A stretch of 64,000 nucleotides of DNA from contig CAIVAT010000018.1 of NCBI GenBank assembly GCA_903903985.1, positions 62,001 to 126,000 of the forward strand, in the 5' to 3' direction. The position numbers were made by a program, and so were the translations under genes. The DNA comes from an uncultured Bacteroidales bacterium. GTDB taxonomy: Bacteria > Bacteroidota > Bacteroidia > Bacteroidales > FEN-979. Positions 42,783 to 54,308 of this stretch are shown here, one piece after another (within the stretch, counting starts at the first letter, position 1; the number at the start of each line of letters is the position of its first letter). The notes beneath the pieces are model-generated. The model saw only the letters and a list, made by a program, of their open reading frames with translations. It did not search any database and had not been told where the DNA came from.

Positions 42783-44888
42783 ATGACAACACCCTTCCTT
42801 GAAACCCCGGTTGAGTATCTCAAAGGTGTTGGTCCGGCCCGGGCCGATCTGCTGAAAAAAGAATTGAATATTCATACATTTGGCGAATTGCTTACCTTTT
42901 TCCCATTCAGGTATGTCGACCGGAGTAAATTTTACCAGATTGCCGACATCCATGATGATTCCTCCTACATCCAGATCAAAGCCAGAATAGTCCACATCCA
43001 AACGATCGGAGCGCTGCATCACCAGCGATTGGTGGCTACCGCACGCGATGCCAGCGGTGAAATCGACCTTGTATGGTTCCAGGGAGTAAAATGGGTTTTG
43101 GAAATGCTTACACCTCAGCAGGAATACGTTATTTTCGGCAAGCCGGGTATTTACAATGGCCGGTGGAACATCCCACACCCGGAACTGGAAATTCCAACCC
43201 AGCAACCTTTACCGCTGAGTGAAGTGGTCAGGCCAATATACAATTCGACAGAAAAACTTAAATCTAAAGGGCTGGATTTTAAAGGAATAGGAAAACTGGT
43301 CCGTAACATTTTACTGAACGAGAAATTTATCATGCCTGAGAGCCTCACCCCGGAAATAATACAAAGGTTGCGGCTGATCAACAGGCAGGAAGCATTTGTC
43401 AACATTCACTTTCCCCAAAGCCCTGAATTGCTGAAAAAAGCCCAGACCCGGTTAAAGTTTGAAGAGTTGTTTTATATCCAGTTGCGGCTTGCAAAACAGC
43501 GGCATGGCAGATTGCTAAAACACCAAGGCCATAAATTTCTGAAGGTGGCGGAATATGTCAACCAGTTCTACCACCATCACCTGACCTTTGAACTGACAAA
43601 TGCACAAAAACGTGTGATCAAAGAGATCAGGGTTGATCTTGGCTCTGGAAATCAGATGAACCGACTGCTCCAGGGAGATGTCGGCAGCGGGAAAACCCTG
43701 GTGGCGTTGATGACCATGCTCATTGCCCTCGATAACAGTTTCCAGAGTTGTTTGATGGCCCCCACTGAAATACTTGCCCGGCAGCATTTTAACTCTATCT
43801 CAGGCATGCTTACAGGACTCAATGTGGTGTTGAAATTACTGACCGGTTCCACCAGACCTGCAGAACGGCGTGAGATCCAGGAAGGGTTGCAGAACGGAAC
43901 GGTGCACCTGCTCATCGGGACGCATGCCCTGATTGAAGAAAATGTAAAGTTCAGGCGCCTTGGCCTCGTAGTGATCGATGAACAGCATCGGTTCGGGGTC
44001 GCCCAGCGCGCCAAATTGTGGGAGAAAAATGTTGTGACACCGCACATCCTCGTCATGACGGCTACCCCGATTCCGCGCACGCTGGCCATGACCCTCTATG
44101 GAGACCTTGATACATCCATTATTGATGAATTGCCACCCGGCCGGAAACCTGTTGTGACAAAACATGTTTATGAACCTGAACGGGAAAAGGTTTTCAGGTT
44201 TATTCGCGAAAAGATCGGTGAAGGCCGGCAGGTTTACATTGTTTTCCCGCTTATCCAGGAATCCGAGACCCTGGATCTGAAGAATCTGGAGGATGGCTAC
44301 ACTGCGATCATCCAGGTGTTTCCGCCTCCGCAATACACAGTCAGCATGGTTCATGGCCGGATGAAACAGAAAGAGAAAGACGATGAGATGAAACGGTTCC
44401 TGGAACGGAAAACGCAGATCATGGTGGCAACCACGGTCATCGAAGTGGGGGTTGACGTGCCAAATGCTTCGGTAATGGTCATTGAAAATGCCGAACGTTT
44501 TGGCCTCGCCCAGCTTCACCAGTTGAGAGGCCGGGTAGGCAGAGGCAGTGACCAGTCATACTGCATCCTGATGAGCGGGTTTGAGCTTTCGGCAGAGGCA
44601 AGAAAAAGAATTTCCACCATGGTGCGCACAAACGATGGTTTTGAAATTGCGGAAACTGACCTGCAACTTCGTGGTCCGGGCGATTTGCAGGGAACGCAGC
44701 AAAGCGGGATCATGGACCTGCGTATCGCAGATATTGTGAAGGATGAAAAAATATTGAAGTTTGCCAGGAGTTTAGCCTCGGAAATCATCAGCAATGATCC
44801 CATGCTGTCAAAAAAGGAAAATGACATTCTGGCACTTCATCTGCTCAACATGGATAAGAAACAGCAAAATTGGGGGCTGATCTCTTAA
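42783..44888 (+). CDS. recG: ATP-dependent DNA helicase RecG
   Basis: A 701-residue SF2 helicase of normal length: wedge/OB domain (about 1-150), then Walker A GDVGSGKTLVAL, the DEQH box VIDEQHRFG, TATPIPRTLAM (motif III), and QLRGRVGRG (motif VI). It remodels stalled replication forks and branch-migrates Holliday junctions. Single gene followed 44 bases later by pheT with its own promoter. Confidence 0.95.
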   Translation: MTTPFLETPVEYLKGVGPARADLLKKELNIHTFGELLTFFPFRYVDRSKFYQIADIHDDSSYIQIKARIVHIQTIGALHHQRLVATARDASGEIDLVWFQGVKWVLEMLTPQQEYVIFGKPGIYNGRWNIPHPELEIPTQQPLPLSEVVRPIYNSTEKLKSKGLDFKGIGKLVRNILLNEKFIMPESLTPEIIQRLRLINRQEAFVNIHFPQSPELLKKAQTRLKFEELFYIQLRLAKQRHGRLLKHQGHKFLKVAEYVNQFYHHHLTFELTNAQKRVIKEIRVDLGSGNQMNRLLQGDVGSGKTLVALMTMLIALDNSFQSCLMAPTEILARQHFNSISGMLTGLNVVLKLLTGSTRPAERREIQEGLQNGTVHLLIGTHALIEENVKFRRLGLVVIDEQHRFGVAQRAKLWEKNVVTPHILVMTATPIPRTLAMTLYGDLDTSIIDELPPGRKPVVTKHVYEPEREKVFRFIREKIGEGRQVYIVFPLIQESETLDLKNLEDGYTAIIQVFPPPQYTVSMVHGRMKQKEKDDEMKRFLERKTQIMVATTVIEVGVDVPNASVMVIENAERFGLAQLHQLRGRVGRGSDQSYCILMSGFELSAEARKRISTMVRTNDGFEIAETDLQLRGPGDLQGTQQSGIMDLRIADIVKDEKILKFARSLASEIISNDPMLSKKENDILALHLLNMDKKQQNWGLIS

Positions 44889-44903
44889 TAAGGTTTTTAT
44901 TGC

Positions 44904-44911
44904 TAATTTTG
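44904..44911 (+). promoter_or_regulatory. Candidate -7 box for pheT
   Basis: TAATTTTG, 21 bases before the pheT ATG, inside the recG-pheT gap. No -33 element at the usual spacing. Confidence 0.35.
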
Positions 44912-44932
44912 CTGTATTAATCCGAATGACAA

Positions 44933-47431
44933 ATGAAAATTTCTTATAATTGGCTCAGGCAATTCCATGATCTTGATCTTTCACCTGACAAGGTGGCGGA
45001 AATGTTGACAGGGTGCGGGCTTGAAGTTGAGGGCCAGGAACCTTTTCAATCGGTGAAAGGCGGACTCAAAGGAGTATTTATCGGTGAAGTCCTTACCTGT
45101 GAAAAACACCCCAATTCTGACCATTTAAGCCTGACTACGGTTGATGTTGGTTCAGGCGATCCGTTGAAAATTGTTTGCGGTGCAAGCAATGTCGCAAAGG
45201 GGCAAAAAGTGGCAGTAGCAACCATTGGAACCACGTTGTATTTTAAAGATACCGAACTGACCCTTCAGCGAACCAAAATCAGGGGTGAAATTTCCGAAGG
45301 AATGATCTGTGCGGAAGATGAACTTGGGCTTGGCAATGCACATGACGGGATTATGGTACTGGATTCAATGGCTCCCATAGGGTTACCGGCATGCGATTAT
45401 TTCAAAGTGGAGGAAGATGTTACATTTACCATCGGGCTGACCCCGAACCGTATAGATGCAGCCTCTCATCTTGGCGTGGCGCGCGACCTGGTTGCTGTGT
45501 ACAATAACTTTGGACGGCCTGAACCCCTGGCAACCGGGCACAGAAATGTAATCGTTCCTGATGTTTCAGCATTCAAAGTTGATAATAACAGCCTGCAGGT
45601 TGAAGTAATTATTGACGATCCGGCAGCTTGCCCGCGCTATTCGGGCATTACAATATCAGGCTTGCGTGTTGCTGAATCACCCGACTGGCTGAAAAATCGA
45701 CTGGTAAGTATTGGCTTGCGCCCGATCAACAACATTGTGGATGTCACCAATTATATCCTGATGGAACTCGGACAGCCCCTTCATGCATTCGATGCCGATC
45801 GCATCTCAGGGAAAAAGGTCATTATCAGGAAATACCCAAGCGGTACAAAGTTCGTCACACTGGATGGCATGGAACGTGAACTGTCTGAAAACGACCTGAT
45901 GATATGCAATGAAAAAGAACCGATGTGCATTGCCGGTGTTTATGGAGGTGCCGAATCAGGAGTGACGGGAGAAACAACAAGTGTGTTCCTTGAAAGCGCC
46001 TGTTTTGATCCCAGGCACATCCGGAGAAGTTCGAAGTTTCACGGTCTCCAAACCGATGCCTCTTTCCGGTTTGAACGGGGTACCGATTACAATATTACGG
46101 TATTTGCACTGAAACGCGCTGCGATGCTGATAAAAGAGATCGCCGGTGGCGAGGTTTCATCAGAAATCGTGGATGTTTATCCAGTTCTTCTTCCACTCAA
46201 AGTCGTTGATCTTTCGTATGCTAACCTCGACCGCCTGATCGGTAAAATCATCAACCGCGAGGTGGTGAAAACCATTCTTACCGACCTCGGGATCCATATT
46301 CTTGATGAAATACCACTTTTAGGAACTGCTGGTGGCGGGCAGGTTCCTGGGCTCCGGCTGGAAATACCGGCTTATAAAGTAGATGTAACCCGCGAAGCCG
46401 ATGTTGTTGAGGAGATCTTACGGGTTTATGGTTATAATAACATTGAGCTTCATGAGGAAATTAAATCCTCCATTTCATATACCATCAGGCCTGATCCTGA
46501 AAAGTGTCAGAACCTTGTTTCGGATTACCTGGTTGCCAACGGGTTCAATGAAATCATGAATAATTCACTCACACGATCGGCATACTATACCGATAACTCG
46601 GATTATCCTCTTGAACACTGCGTGAAAATGCTGAACCCGATAAGCCGGGATCTCGATGTGATGAGGCAAACCTTGCTTTTCGGAGCGCTTGAAAGCGTTG
46701 TCTTCAATCAGAACCGCAAGACATCAGAACTTAAAATGTTTGAATTCGGAAGGGTGTATTCAACCGGCACTTTTAAGAATGATCCGCTTCAGGGCTATCA
46801 TGAAGAAGTTCATCTTGCCATGATCCTCACCGGGCGGGCACAACTGGAAAACTGGAATACGGCAGACAGCCAGGTCGATTTTTATAGCCTGATAGGCTAC
46901 CTGAATGGCATATCTGATAAATTAGCCATCCCAAAGGATTCCTGGACGTTTCAACCGCTTAAATCAACACACTTATGTGATGGATTGCAATATTTACTCG
47001 GCGATAAAATTATTTTTGTTCTTGGACTGGTCAGTGACCAGGTTTTAAAAGCCTTCGATTGCAAGCAGCCGGTGTACTTTGCAGAAGTAAACTGGACCCA
47101 CTTATTTTCACTGATACCTAAGAAGAACCTCCAGTACAAAGGAATTCCAAAATTCCCGGAAGTCAGGCGCGATCTCGCCCTGCTGGTCGACAAGGAGATT
47201 ACCTTTTCCCAGATTGAAAAACTTGCATTTCAAACGGAGAAGAAGCTTTTACAGAAAATCGGGTTATTCGATGTGTATGAGGGTGAAAAAATAGCCTCCG
47301 GAAAAAAATCCTATGCCCTTAGCCTGATCCTTCAGGATGAGGACAGAACCCTTACAGACAAGGACATTGAAAAAGCCATGGAACGCATTCTGCAGGCAAT
47401 GGTTTCTAAGTTTAATGCACAGTTAAGATAA
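44933..47431 (+). CDS. pheT: Phenylalanyl-tRNA synthetase beta chain
   Basis: An 832-residue subunit with the full domain set: N-terminal EMAP/tRNA-binding-like domain (about 40-150), B3/B4 editing domain (about 210-400), B5, catalytic-like core ([12 protein letters not shown] region on), and the C-terminal ferredoxin-like anticodon-binding domain ([16 protein letters not shown]...). With PheS it charges tRNA-Phe and edits Tyr. The pheS gene is not in this window, a separation common in this phylum. Confidence 0.95.
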   Translation: MKISYNWLRQFHDLDLSPDKVAEMLTGCGLEVEGQEPFQSVKGGLKGVFIGEVLTCEKHPNSDHLSLTTVDVGSGDPLKIVCGASNVAKGQKVAVATIGTTLYFKDTELTLQRTKIRGEISEGMICAEDELGLGNAHDGIMVLDSMAPIGLPACDYFKVEEDVTFTIGLTPNRIDAASHLGVARDLVAVYNNFGRPEPLATGHRNVIVPDVSAFKVDNNSLQVEVIIDDPAACPRYSGITISGLRVAESPDWLKNRLVSIGLRPINNIVDVTNYILMELGQPLHAFDADRISGKKVIIRKYPSGTKFVTLDGMERELSENDLMICNEKEPMCIAGVYGGAESGVTGETTSVFLESACFDPRHIRRSSKFHGLQTDASFRFERGTDYNITVFALKRAAMLIKEIAGGEVSSEIVDVYPVLLPLKVVDLSYANLDRLIGKIINREVVKTILTDLGIHILDEIPLLGTAGGGQVPGLRLEIPAYKVDVTREADVVEEILRVYGYNNIELHEEIKSSISYTIRPDPEKCQNLVSDYLVANGFNEIMNNSLTRSAYYTDNSDYPLEHCVKMLNPISRDLDVMRQTLLFGALESVVFNQNRKTSELKMFEFGRVYSTGTFKNDPLQGYHEEVHLAMILTGRAQLENWNTADSQVDFYSLIGYLNGISDKLAIPKDSWTFQPLKSTHLCDGLQYLLGDKIIFVLGLVSDQVLKAFDCKQPVYFAEVNWTHLFSLIPKKNLQYKGIPKFPEVRRDLALLVDKEITFSQIEKLAFQTEKKLLQKIGLFDVYEGEKIASGKKSYALSLILQDEDRTLTDKDIEKAMERILQAMVSKFNAQLR

Positions 47432-47438
47432 CGATCCA

Positions 47439-48668
47439 ATGGATATTCAGTCGATCAAGCAACGGTTCGGGATCATCGGGAATTCTCCTCTGCTCAACAG
47501 GGCCATTGATATAGCAAGCCAGGTTGCAGCAACAGACATAACGGTGCTTGTAAGCGGCGAAAGCGGCACCGGGAAAGAGTTTTTTCCTAAGATCATCCAC
47601 CAGATGAGTGCCCGGAAACACGGTCCGTACATCGCGGTTAATTGTGGAGCTATCCCTGAGGGAACAATAGACTCGGAGCTCTTTGGGCATGAAAAAGGAT
47701 CCTTTACAGGCGCTCACGAAGCCCGTAAAGGTTATTTTGAAGTAGTTGACGGGGGAACCATTTTCCTGGATGAAGTCGCTGAACTCCCGCTGGGTACCCA
47801 GGTAAGGCTCCTGCGTGTACTTGAATCGGGTGAATTCATGCGCGTTGGTTCTTCCAAGGTTTTAAAAACAAACGTTCGGGTTGTTGGTGCCACCAATGTG
47901 AACATCCCTGATGCCATTGCTAACGGCAAATTCAGGCAGGATCTTTATTATCGCTTGAATACCGTTCCCATTCTCGTCCCGGCTTTGCGTGAACGCAAAG
48001 AAGACATTTATCTTTTATTCAGGAAATTCGCCGCCGATGCTGCCGAAAAATACCGCATGCCTGCTATTCAGCTTGACGACGACGCCCAGCAGATGATCAG
48101 GAACTTCAGGTGGCCGGGGAACATCCGCCAGCTTAAAAATCTGACGGAACAAATCAGTATCATTGAAAAAACCAGGATAATTGATGGAGTAACTTTGCTT
48201 AAATATATGCCTCAGGGACAATCGAATGAGCTCCCTGTTCTTTATAAATCCGAAGATTCTTCAAAATTCAATGAGCGTGAATTGCTTTATAAGGTGCTTT
48301 TTGACATGAAAAAAGATATGAACGACCTGAAGCAACTGGTGATGAATCTCATGCAGAATGATGATGACCTGAGCAATAACCTGGATGAGAACACCCACCT
48401 GATTAAACGGCTTTATAAGGATCTTGAGGAAGTGAAGGAGCCTGACCAGCCAATTATTGTACACCACCAGGGGAAAAGGTTCGAAGAACAGGAGCCGATC
48501 CAGGAACCGGAAGAGGTGGAAGAATCACTCTCTTTAGAGAAGAAGGAGATTGATTTCATTCGGAGGGCCCTTACAAAGCACGAAGGGAAACGTAAGGATG
48601 CAGCAAATGAACTTGGAATTTCAGAGCGCACACTATACCGGAAGATCAAGGAATATAACATTGAATAA
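47439..48668 (+). CDS. Sigma-54-type AAA+ transcriptional activator with Fis HTH, no sensor domain
   Basis: 409 residues. No receiver or GAF domain precedes the AAA+ module, which starts almost at once: Walker A GESGTGKE (40-47), sigma-54 contact loop GSFTGA (87-92, usually GAFTGA), Walker B GGTIFLDE (~105-112), and the arginine-finger helix. A linker rich in Met, Asp and Glu (about 275-375) precedes a C-terminal Fis-type helix-turn-helix ([16 protein letters not shown]). It abuts lptE, so it may regulate envelope genes; the signal is unknown. Confidence 0.88.
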   Translation: MDIQSIKQRFGIIGNSPLLNRAIDIASQVAATDITVLVSGESGTGKEFFPKIIHQMSARKHGPYIAVNCGAIPEGTIDSELFGHEKGSFTGAHEARKGYFEVVDGGTIFLDEVAELPLGTQVRLLRVLESGEFMRVGSSKVLKTNVRVVGATNVNIPDAIANGKFRQDLYYRLNTVPILVPALRERKEDIYLLFRKFAADAAEKYRMPAIQLDDDAQQMIRNFRWPGNIRQLKNLTEQISIIEKTRIIDGVTLLKYMPQGQSNELPVLYKSEDSSKFNERELLYKVLFDMKKDMNDLKQLVMNLMQNDDDLSNNLDENTHLIKRLYKDLEEVKEPDQPIIVHHQGKRFEEQEPIQEPEEVEESLSLEKKEIDFIRRALTKHEGKRKDAANELGISERTLYRKIKEYNIE

Positions 48669-48669
48669 T

Positions 48670-49245
48670 ATGGCTTACTTCCGGACATCGATCGAACAAG
48701 TGCTGAATAGACAATGTCATCGCTTGCGTGCTTGTTCCGCACCTCTATGCATGACCGTTACCCTTTTGGTCCTGATGTTGCAGATGAATTCTTGCAGGGT
48801 CAGTTATTCGTTCACCGGGGCTTCCATTTCACCCAATGTAAAAACCGTTTCTATTCCCAATTTCCCGAATAATGCCGGATTGGTTGTGCCTACCTTATCG
48901 AGAACGATCACCAATGCATTGCGTGATTATTTTACTTCACAAACGAACCTGGTGCTCGTTGAGCGGAGCGGTGATCTCCATCTTGAAGGAACAATTACAC
49001 AGTATGCAGTGATTCCTGTGGCCATTCAAGGCAATGAAACTGCAGCATTGAACCGGCTTACCATTGCTGTTAGCGTGAAATTTACCAATAAGACAGACCC
49101 CAAACAGAATTGGGAATCATCTTTTTCCCGTTACCAGGATTATGCCAGTACCTATAACCTTTCTTCCGTTCAGGATGGACTCATCCGCGAAATCACCGAT
49201 CAGCTTGTTCAGGATATTTTCAACAAAGCAGTTGTTAACTGGTAA
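48670..49245 (+). CDS. lptE: LptE-family LPS-assembly lipoprotein
   Basis: About 191 residues from ATG 48670, one base after the previous stop; an ATG at 48751 gives a shorter, more typical signal peptide (MTVTLLVLMLQMNSC) with the lipid cysteine in both cases. Post-lipobox YSFTGASISPNVKTVSIPNF and the terminal DQLVQDIFNKAVVNW are characteristic of Bacteroidota LptE. It plugs LptD at the outer membrane during LPS delivery. Confidence 0.83.
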   Translation: MAYFRTSIEQVLNRQCHRLRACSAPLCMTVTLLVLMLQMNSCRVSYSFTGASISPNVKTVSIPNFPNNAGLVVPTLSRTITNALRDYFTSQTNLVLVERSGDLHLEGTITQYAVIPVAIQGNETAALNRLTIAVSVKFTNKTDPKQNWESSFSRYQDYASTYNLSSVQDGLIREITDQLVQDIFNKAVVNW

Positions 49246-49271
49246 TTCATTCGAATGATGATTCAGATAGC

Positions 49272-49991
49272 ATGACCAGCCAGCAATTTTCAAAATTCAT
49301 GACCAATCCTGGTCCGGTCAGCGACCAAAGTCTGCAGTTGATTGAAGCAGTTGTGGCACGATTCCCGTATTGCCAGTCGGCACAACTGTTGCTGGCCAGT
49401 TGCTATTATAGCGGCGAACATCCCAATTATCCGGATCAACTCAAAAAAGCAGCGGCCCATGCAGGTGATCGCAGCATGCTGAAGGAACTGATCGACCATT
49501 CAACACAATACCGGTCCCTGCCCGTGCATACGGCAGAAAAAGCGTATTATCATCGACCCGAGATACATCCCGTCGAAAAGGTTACCATGTCCTATGAACC
49601 CCTCACCACGGACGAACTTCTGGCAATTGTAAAAAAAAGGCTTGCAGAAATCGAGGCTGAACAAAAAAGCGGGCAGGAAAAACCGCACATCGTGCATTCC
49701 GTGACGGATCCCCTGATTCCCCAGGCCTTGGCCTCAAAAGCCTCAATTATCGATAAATTTATCCAGGAAGAACCCCGTATATCCAAACCCAAGGCGAGTT
49801 TTTTCAATCCGGGCGACAGTTCCCTCAGGAGCAATTTCGATGAAGAAGAAATTGTAAGTGAAACCCTTGCCCGGTTATATGCACAACAGGGCAACATACA
49901 CAAGGCCATTCACATTTATGAGAAATTATCTTTGATTAATCAAGAAAAAAGTCGTTACTTTGCAGCCCAAATTGAAAAACTCAGTTCCTGA
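49272..49991 (+). CDS. Conserved TPR-like protein between lptE and secG
   Basis: A 239-residue predicted cytosolic protein. The N-terminal part (about 1-75, RFPYCQSAQLLLASCYY) and the C-terminal end (residues ~195-239, LARLYAQQGNIHKAIHIYEKLS) are helix-hairpin TPR-like; the middle is charged and probably disordered. I recognise the gene neighbourhood (lptE, this gene, secG) as conserved in Bacteroidota but not a function. A role in secretion or envelope assembly is only a guess. Confidence 0.7.
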   Translation: MTSQQFSKFMTNPGPVSDQSLQLIEAVVARFPYCQSAQLLLASCYYSGEHPNYPDQLKKAAAHAGDRSMLKELIDHSTQYRSLPVHTAEKAYYHRPEIHPVEKVTMSYEPLTTDELLAIVKKRLAEIEAEQKSGQEKPHIVHSVTDPLIPQALASKASIIDKFIQEEPRISKPKASFFNPGDSSLRSNFDEEEIVSETLARLYAQQGNIHKAIHIYEKLSLINQEKSRYFAAQIEKLSS

Positions 49992-50009
49992 AAATCAATT
50001 TGGAATTCA

Positions 50010-50042
50010 AATCGTAAATCATAAATCGTAAATCCTAAATCG
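50010..50042. repeat. Short AT-rich tandem repeat before secG
   Basis: Units of the form ATCGTAAATC/CATAAATCGTAAATCCTAAATCG repeat in the 53-base gap before secG. A similar unit (CGTAAATC) occurs in the ptb leader at 14525-14552. Confidence 0.4.
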
Positions 50043-50044
50043 AA

Positions 50045-50380
50045 ATGGGTCTCTACATTCTTATCTCCGTTCTCATCCTCATCGTTTGTGTATTGATGGT
50101 ATTGGTCGTTTTAGTCCAGAATTCCAAAGGTGGCGGACTGGCTTCTAATTTTGCATCCTCCAACCAGTTCATGGGGGTTCGGAAAACAGCTGATTTTCTT
50201 GAAAAAACGACATGGACTTTGGCTCTTGCACTGCTTGTGCTGAGCCTGTTCTCCATTTTTGTCATACCTAAATCCCAGGGAAAATCCGAAGCTACACAAA
50301 GTGAAATCCAGAAGCAGATCGACGAAAGCAAATCCGCTCCGATCCAGGATTTTCAAGCGCCCCCGGCTCAAAAGAAATAA
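50045..50380 (+). CDS. secG: Protein translocase subunit SecG
   Basis: 111 residues: two membrane helices (about 4-26 and 57-79) joined by a cytosolic loop with QNSKGGGLASNF, the SecG signature, plus an extended C-terminal tail of charged and proline-rich residues. SecG assists SecA-driven export through SecYE, the first step for all T9SS cargo. A strong terminator follows. Confidence 0.92.
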   Translation: MGLYILISVLILIVCVLMVLVVLVQNSKGGGLASNFASSNQFMGVRKTADFLEKTTWTLALALLVLSLFSIFVIPKSQGKSEATQSEIQKQIDESKSAPIQDFQAPPAQKK

Positions 50381-50413
50381 TATATTTCAGGGCCTTCACC
50401 GGCCAGTAAATTG

Positions 50414-50439
50414 TGTCAGATTGTCAGTACAGTCTGACA
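50414..50439 (+). terminator. Rho-independent terminator after secG
   Basis: TGTCAGATTGT, loop CAGT, ACAGTCTGACA: an 11-pair stem with one wobble, followed by a long T-rich tract (TTTTTATTTTTTTT). Confidence 0.8.
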
Positions 50440-50498
50440 TTTTTATTTTTTTTCAGCTTGAAACTGAAATATTGTCCAGATTTTACCACCCGATTCCC

Positions 50499-50533
50499 TT
50501 TGGCATAACTTATGACTAAGTTGGTTAACCTTG
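50499..50533 (+). promoter_or_regulatory. Candidate promoter of groES-groEL
   Basis: TTTG (50499-50502), 23-base spacer, TAACCTTG (50526-50533, one mismatch to TAnnTTTG). I see no CIRCE inverted repeat (HrcA operator) in this 141-base region, so heat control, if any, works differently. Confidence 0.35.
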
Positions 50534-50579
50534 AGCAAAAGGTGAAAATATGTAATGTTTAACTTAACAATAAAGCAAA

Positions 50580-50858
50580 ATGGCAAAAGTGAAGATCAAA
50601 CCGTTGGCTGACCGAGTATTGGTTGAAGCTGCCGCGGCAGAAGACAAGACAGCCGGAGGAATTATCATTCCGGATACGGCAAAGGAAAAACCTCAGAAAG
50701 GAACGGTGGTTGCTGTTGGTCCCGGTAAAAAGGATGAACCCATGACCGTTAAAATCGGTGACAGTGTGCTCTATGGCAAATATGCCGGCACGGAGATCAC
50801 CATTGATGGCGCAAATTACCTGATCATGCGCGAATCCGACATCGTTGCAGTAATTTAA
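50580..50858 (+). CDS. groES: Co-chaperonin GroES
   Basis: 92 residues, typical length. [21 protein letters not shown] starts the GroES beta-barrel, with the mobile loop near 20-35 ([10 protein letters not shown]) that docks to GroEL and the YGKYAGTEI turn. It caps the GroEL cavity. 52 bases before groEL. Confidence 0.95.
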   Translation: MAKVKIKPLADRVLVEAAAAEDKTAGGIIIPDTAKEKPQKGTVVAVGPGKKDEPMTVKIGDSVLYGKYAGTEITIDGANYLIMRESDIVAVI

Positions 50859-50898
50859 CCAGCGAAGTCAGGGAAAAATTCAAGAACAAACAACATAA

Positions 50899-52548
<1,650 letters not shown>

Positions 52549-52567
52549 ACCGTTAACAATACTGTTC

Positions 52568-52597
52568 AAAAAAGCCCTGAGTGATCAGGGCTTTTTT
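52568..52597 (+). terminator. Rho-independent terminator after groEL
   Basis: AAAAAAGCCCTGA, loop GTGA, TCAGGGCTTTTTT: a perfect 13-pair stem whose A and T runs also give the T tract. The symmetry suits both directions. Confidence 0.87.
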
Positions 52598-52639
52598 ATT
52601 ATATTTTCCCTAATATTGCATCTGTATAAATATCCGGTT

Positions 52640-53200
52640 ATGAAATACGATTTTTTAATGCGCAGTCGTGTGTTGTTCCTGTTTCTGCTGTGTTTCCCAT
52701 TGTTCGTAAGATCTCAACCGCAACCTTATCACCTTCCCATCGATCCCGATTCGAAAAAAATCATGTTTCGTGAAGTGGTCGAACAGCAGGGAACCCCTGC
52801 ATATCTTTATGATAAAGCCATTGAATGGTTCGGTTACTATTATCTCAATGCTCAATCCGTTTACACGGTTCAGAATAAAGAAAACGGAAAAATAGAGGGG
52901 CTTGGAAGGATGAAGATCTATTATACCGACGAAACTTCGGGAGCAAAACGGGATGGCGGAACGATTCAGTATCAGATAATACTTGAACTTAAAGATAACA
53001 AATACAGGGTTACCCTTACAGATTTCAACCTGAAAACCGCATCACGCTTTCCTATTGAAAAATGGATGAACAAATCCGACGTGGCCTATAACCCCAGTTG
53101 GGATTCATACCTTTACCAGGTTGATACAACCATGCAGCGACTTATTTCAACAATGAAGGATAAAATGAAACCCGCTGTGATCAAGAAAGATGTGTGGTAA
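52640..53200 (+). CDS. DUF4468-like exported protein (TBP-like fold)
   Basis: A 186-residue protein from ATG 52640 (the frame open to 52535 overlaps groEL and lacks meaning). N-terminal signal (RSRVLFLFLLCFPLFVRSQ), then FREVVEQQGTPAYLYDKAIEWF, which matches the DUF4468 family of Bacteroidota exported proteins with a TBP-like fold. Function not known. Its end overlaps the rlmN start by 11 bases. Confidence 0.7.
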   Translation: MKYDFLMRSRVLFLFLLCFPLFVRSQPQPYHLPIDPDSKKIMFREVVEQQGTPAYLYDKAIEWFGYYYLNAQSVYTVQNKENGKIEGLGRMKIYYTDETSGAKRDGGTIQYQIILELKDNKYRVTLTDFNLKTASRFPIEKWMNKSDVAYNPSWDSYLYQVDTTMQRLISTMKDKMKPAVIKKDVW

Positions 53201-54281
53201 TCTCCTTCCGGACATCAGGTCGATGACAAAACCGGACCTGGAACATTTTTTCCTCCGGCATGGAGAGAAAAAATTTCGTACAACCCAGGTTTACGAATGG
53301 CTCTGGAAAAAATCGTGCCATTCGTTTGAAGAGATGACAAGCCTCCCGAAGGATGTCAGGCACATGCTTGAAAATCATTTTACCTTTCATACCGCCGTTT
53401 CTGAAACCCAGCAAAACAGTTCCGACGGAACAGTGAAGACCTTATTCCGGCTGCATGACGGATTCGTGATTGAAGCGGTGCTGATCCCCTCCGGGGACCG
53501 TTCCACTGTTTGCATCTCCTCTCAGGCCGGATGTGCGCTGGGATGCAAATTTTGTGCTACCGGTCAAATTGGGTTTTTACGAAACCTCACCACAGGAGAG
53601 ATTTTTGACCAGGTAACGGCAATGCATTTGGCCGGAGCAACGATGGCAGATCCCGGCCCTGCCGAAATACAAACCGGGTCACGGATATCGAATATTGTCT
53701 TTATGGGGATGGGAGAGCCATTTTTGAACTATGACAACGTATTGGGTGCCATCAGTAAGATTGTTTCACCTGACGGATATGGAATGTCGCCCCAGCGAAT
53801 CACGGTTTCCAGCGTTGGAATCCCAAAGATGATCAAGAAGATGGCCGAGGATGATCCCGGATATCATTTTGCACTCTCGCTGCACGCTGCAACCGATGAA
53901 AAGCGCGACCAGATTATCCCGTTGAACAGGAAATTCCCAATCGGAGATTTGACAGAAGCGCTGAAATATTATCATAAAAAAACCGGTAAACGCTTTACCA
54001 TCGAATACATCCTTTTCGGTGGTTTCAACGATTCTGTTGCCGATGCAAAGGATCTGGCCCTGTTTTGCAAAAGTTTTCCTGTCAAAATAAACATCATTGA
54101 ATTCAATCCCGTAAATGGTTCCGGCTTTATTAAATCGGATCCTGATAAAACCAGGGCATTTGTCGGTTTCCTTGAAACCCGGAACTTAATTGTGAACATC
54201 CGTCAAAGCAGGGGGAAGGATATTGATGCAGCCTGCGGCCAGCTTGCGGGAAACCCATTAAAAGTAAAAAGAAAGATATAA
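53190..54281 (+). CDS. rlmN: Dual-specificity RNA methyltransferase RlmN
   Basis: A 363-residue radical SAM enzyme. The [4Fe-4S] cluster motif is GCALGCKFC; VCISSQ seven residues upstream and DAACGQL near the C-terminus supply the two methyl-carrying cysteines. It methylates C2 of A2503 in 23S rRNA and A37 of some tRNAs. The start overlaps the previous gene; an internal ATG at 53223 is possible but loses the conserved LLPDIRSM N-terminus. Confidence 0.94.
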   Translation: MCGNLLPDIRSMTKPDLEHFFLRHGEKKFRTTQVYEWLWKKSCHSFEEMTSLPKDVRHMLENHFTFHTAVSETQQNSSDGTVKTLFRLHDGFVIEAVLIPSGDRSTVCISSQAGCALGCKFCATGQIGFLRNLTTGEIFDQVTAMHLAGATMADPGPAEIQTGSRISNIVFMGMGEPFLNYDNVLGAISKIVSPDGYGMSPQRITVSSVGIPKMIKKMAEDDPGYHFALSLHAATDEKRDQIIPLNRKFPIGDLTEALKYYHKKTGKRFTIEYILFGGFNDSVADAKDLALFCKSFPVKINIIEFNPVNGSGFIKSDPDKTRAFVGFLETRNLIVNIRQSRGKDIDAACGQLAGNPLKVKRKI

Positions 54282-54308
54282 AATTCATCTTTGATAAAAG
54301 GTATTGCT

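Noticed and set aside
50381-50579. CIRCE operator before groES
   Set aside because: No TTAGCACTC-N9-GAGTGCTAA or near match was found.
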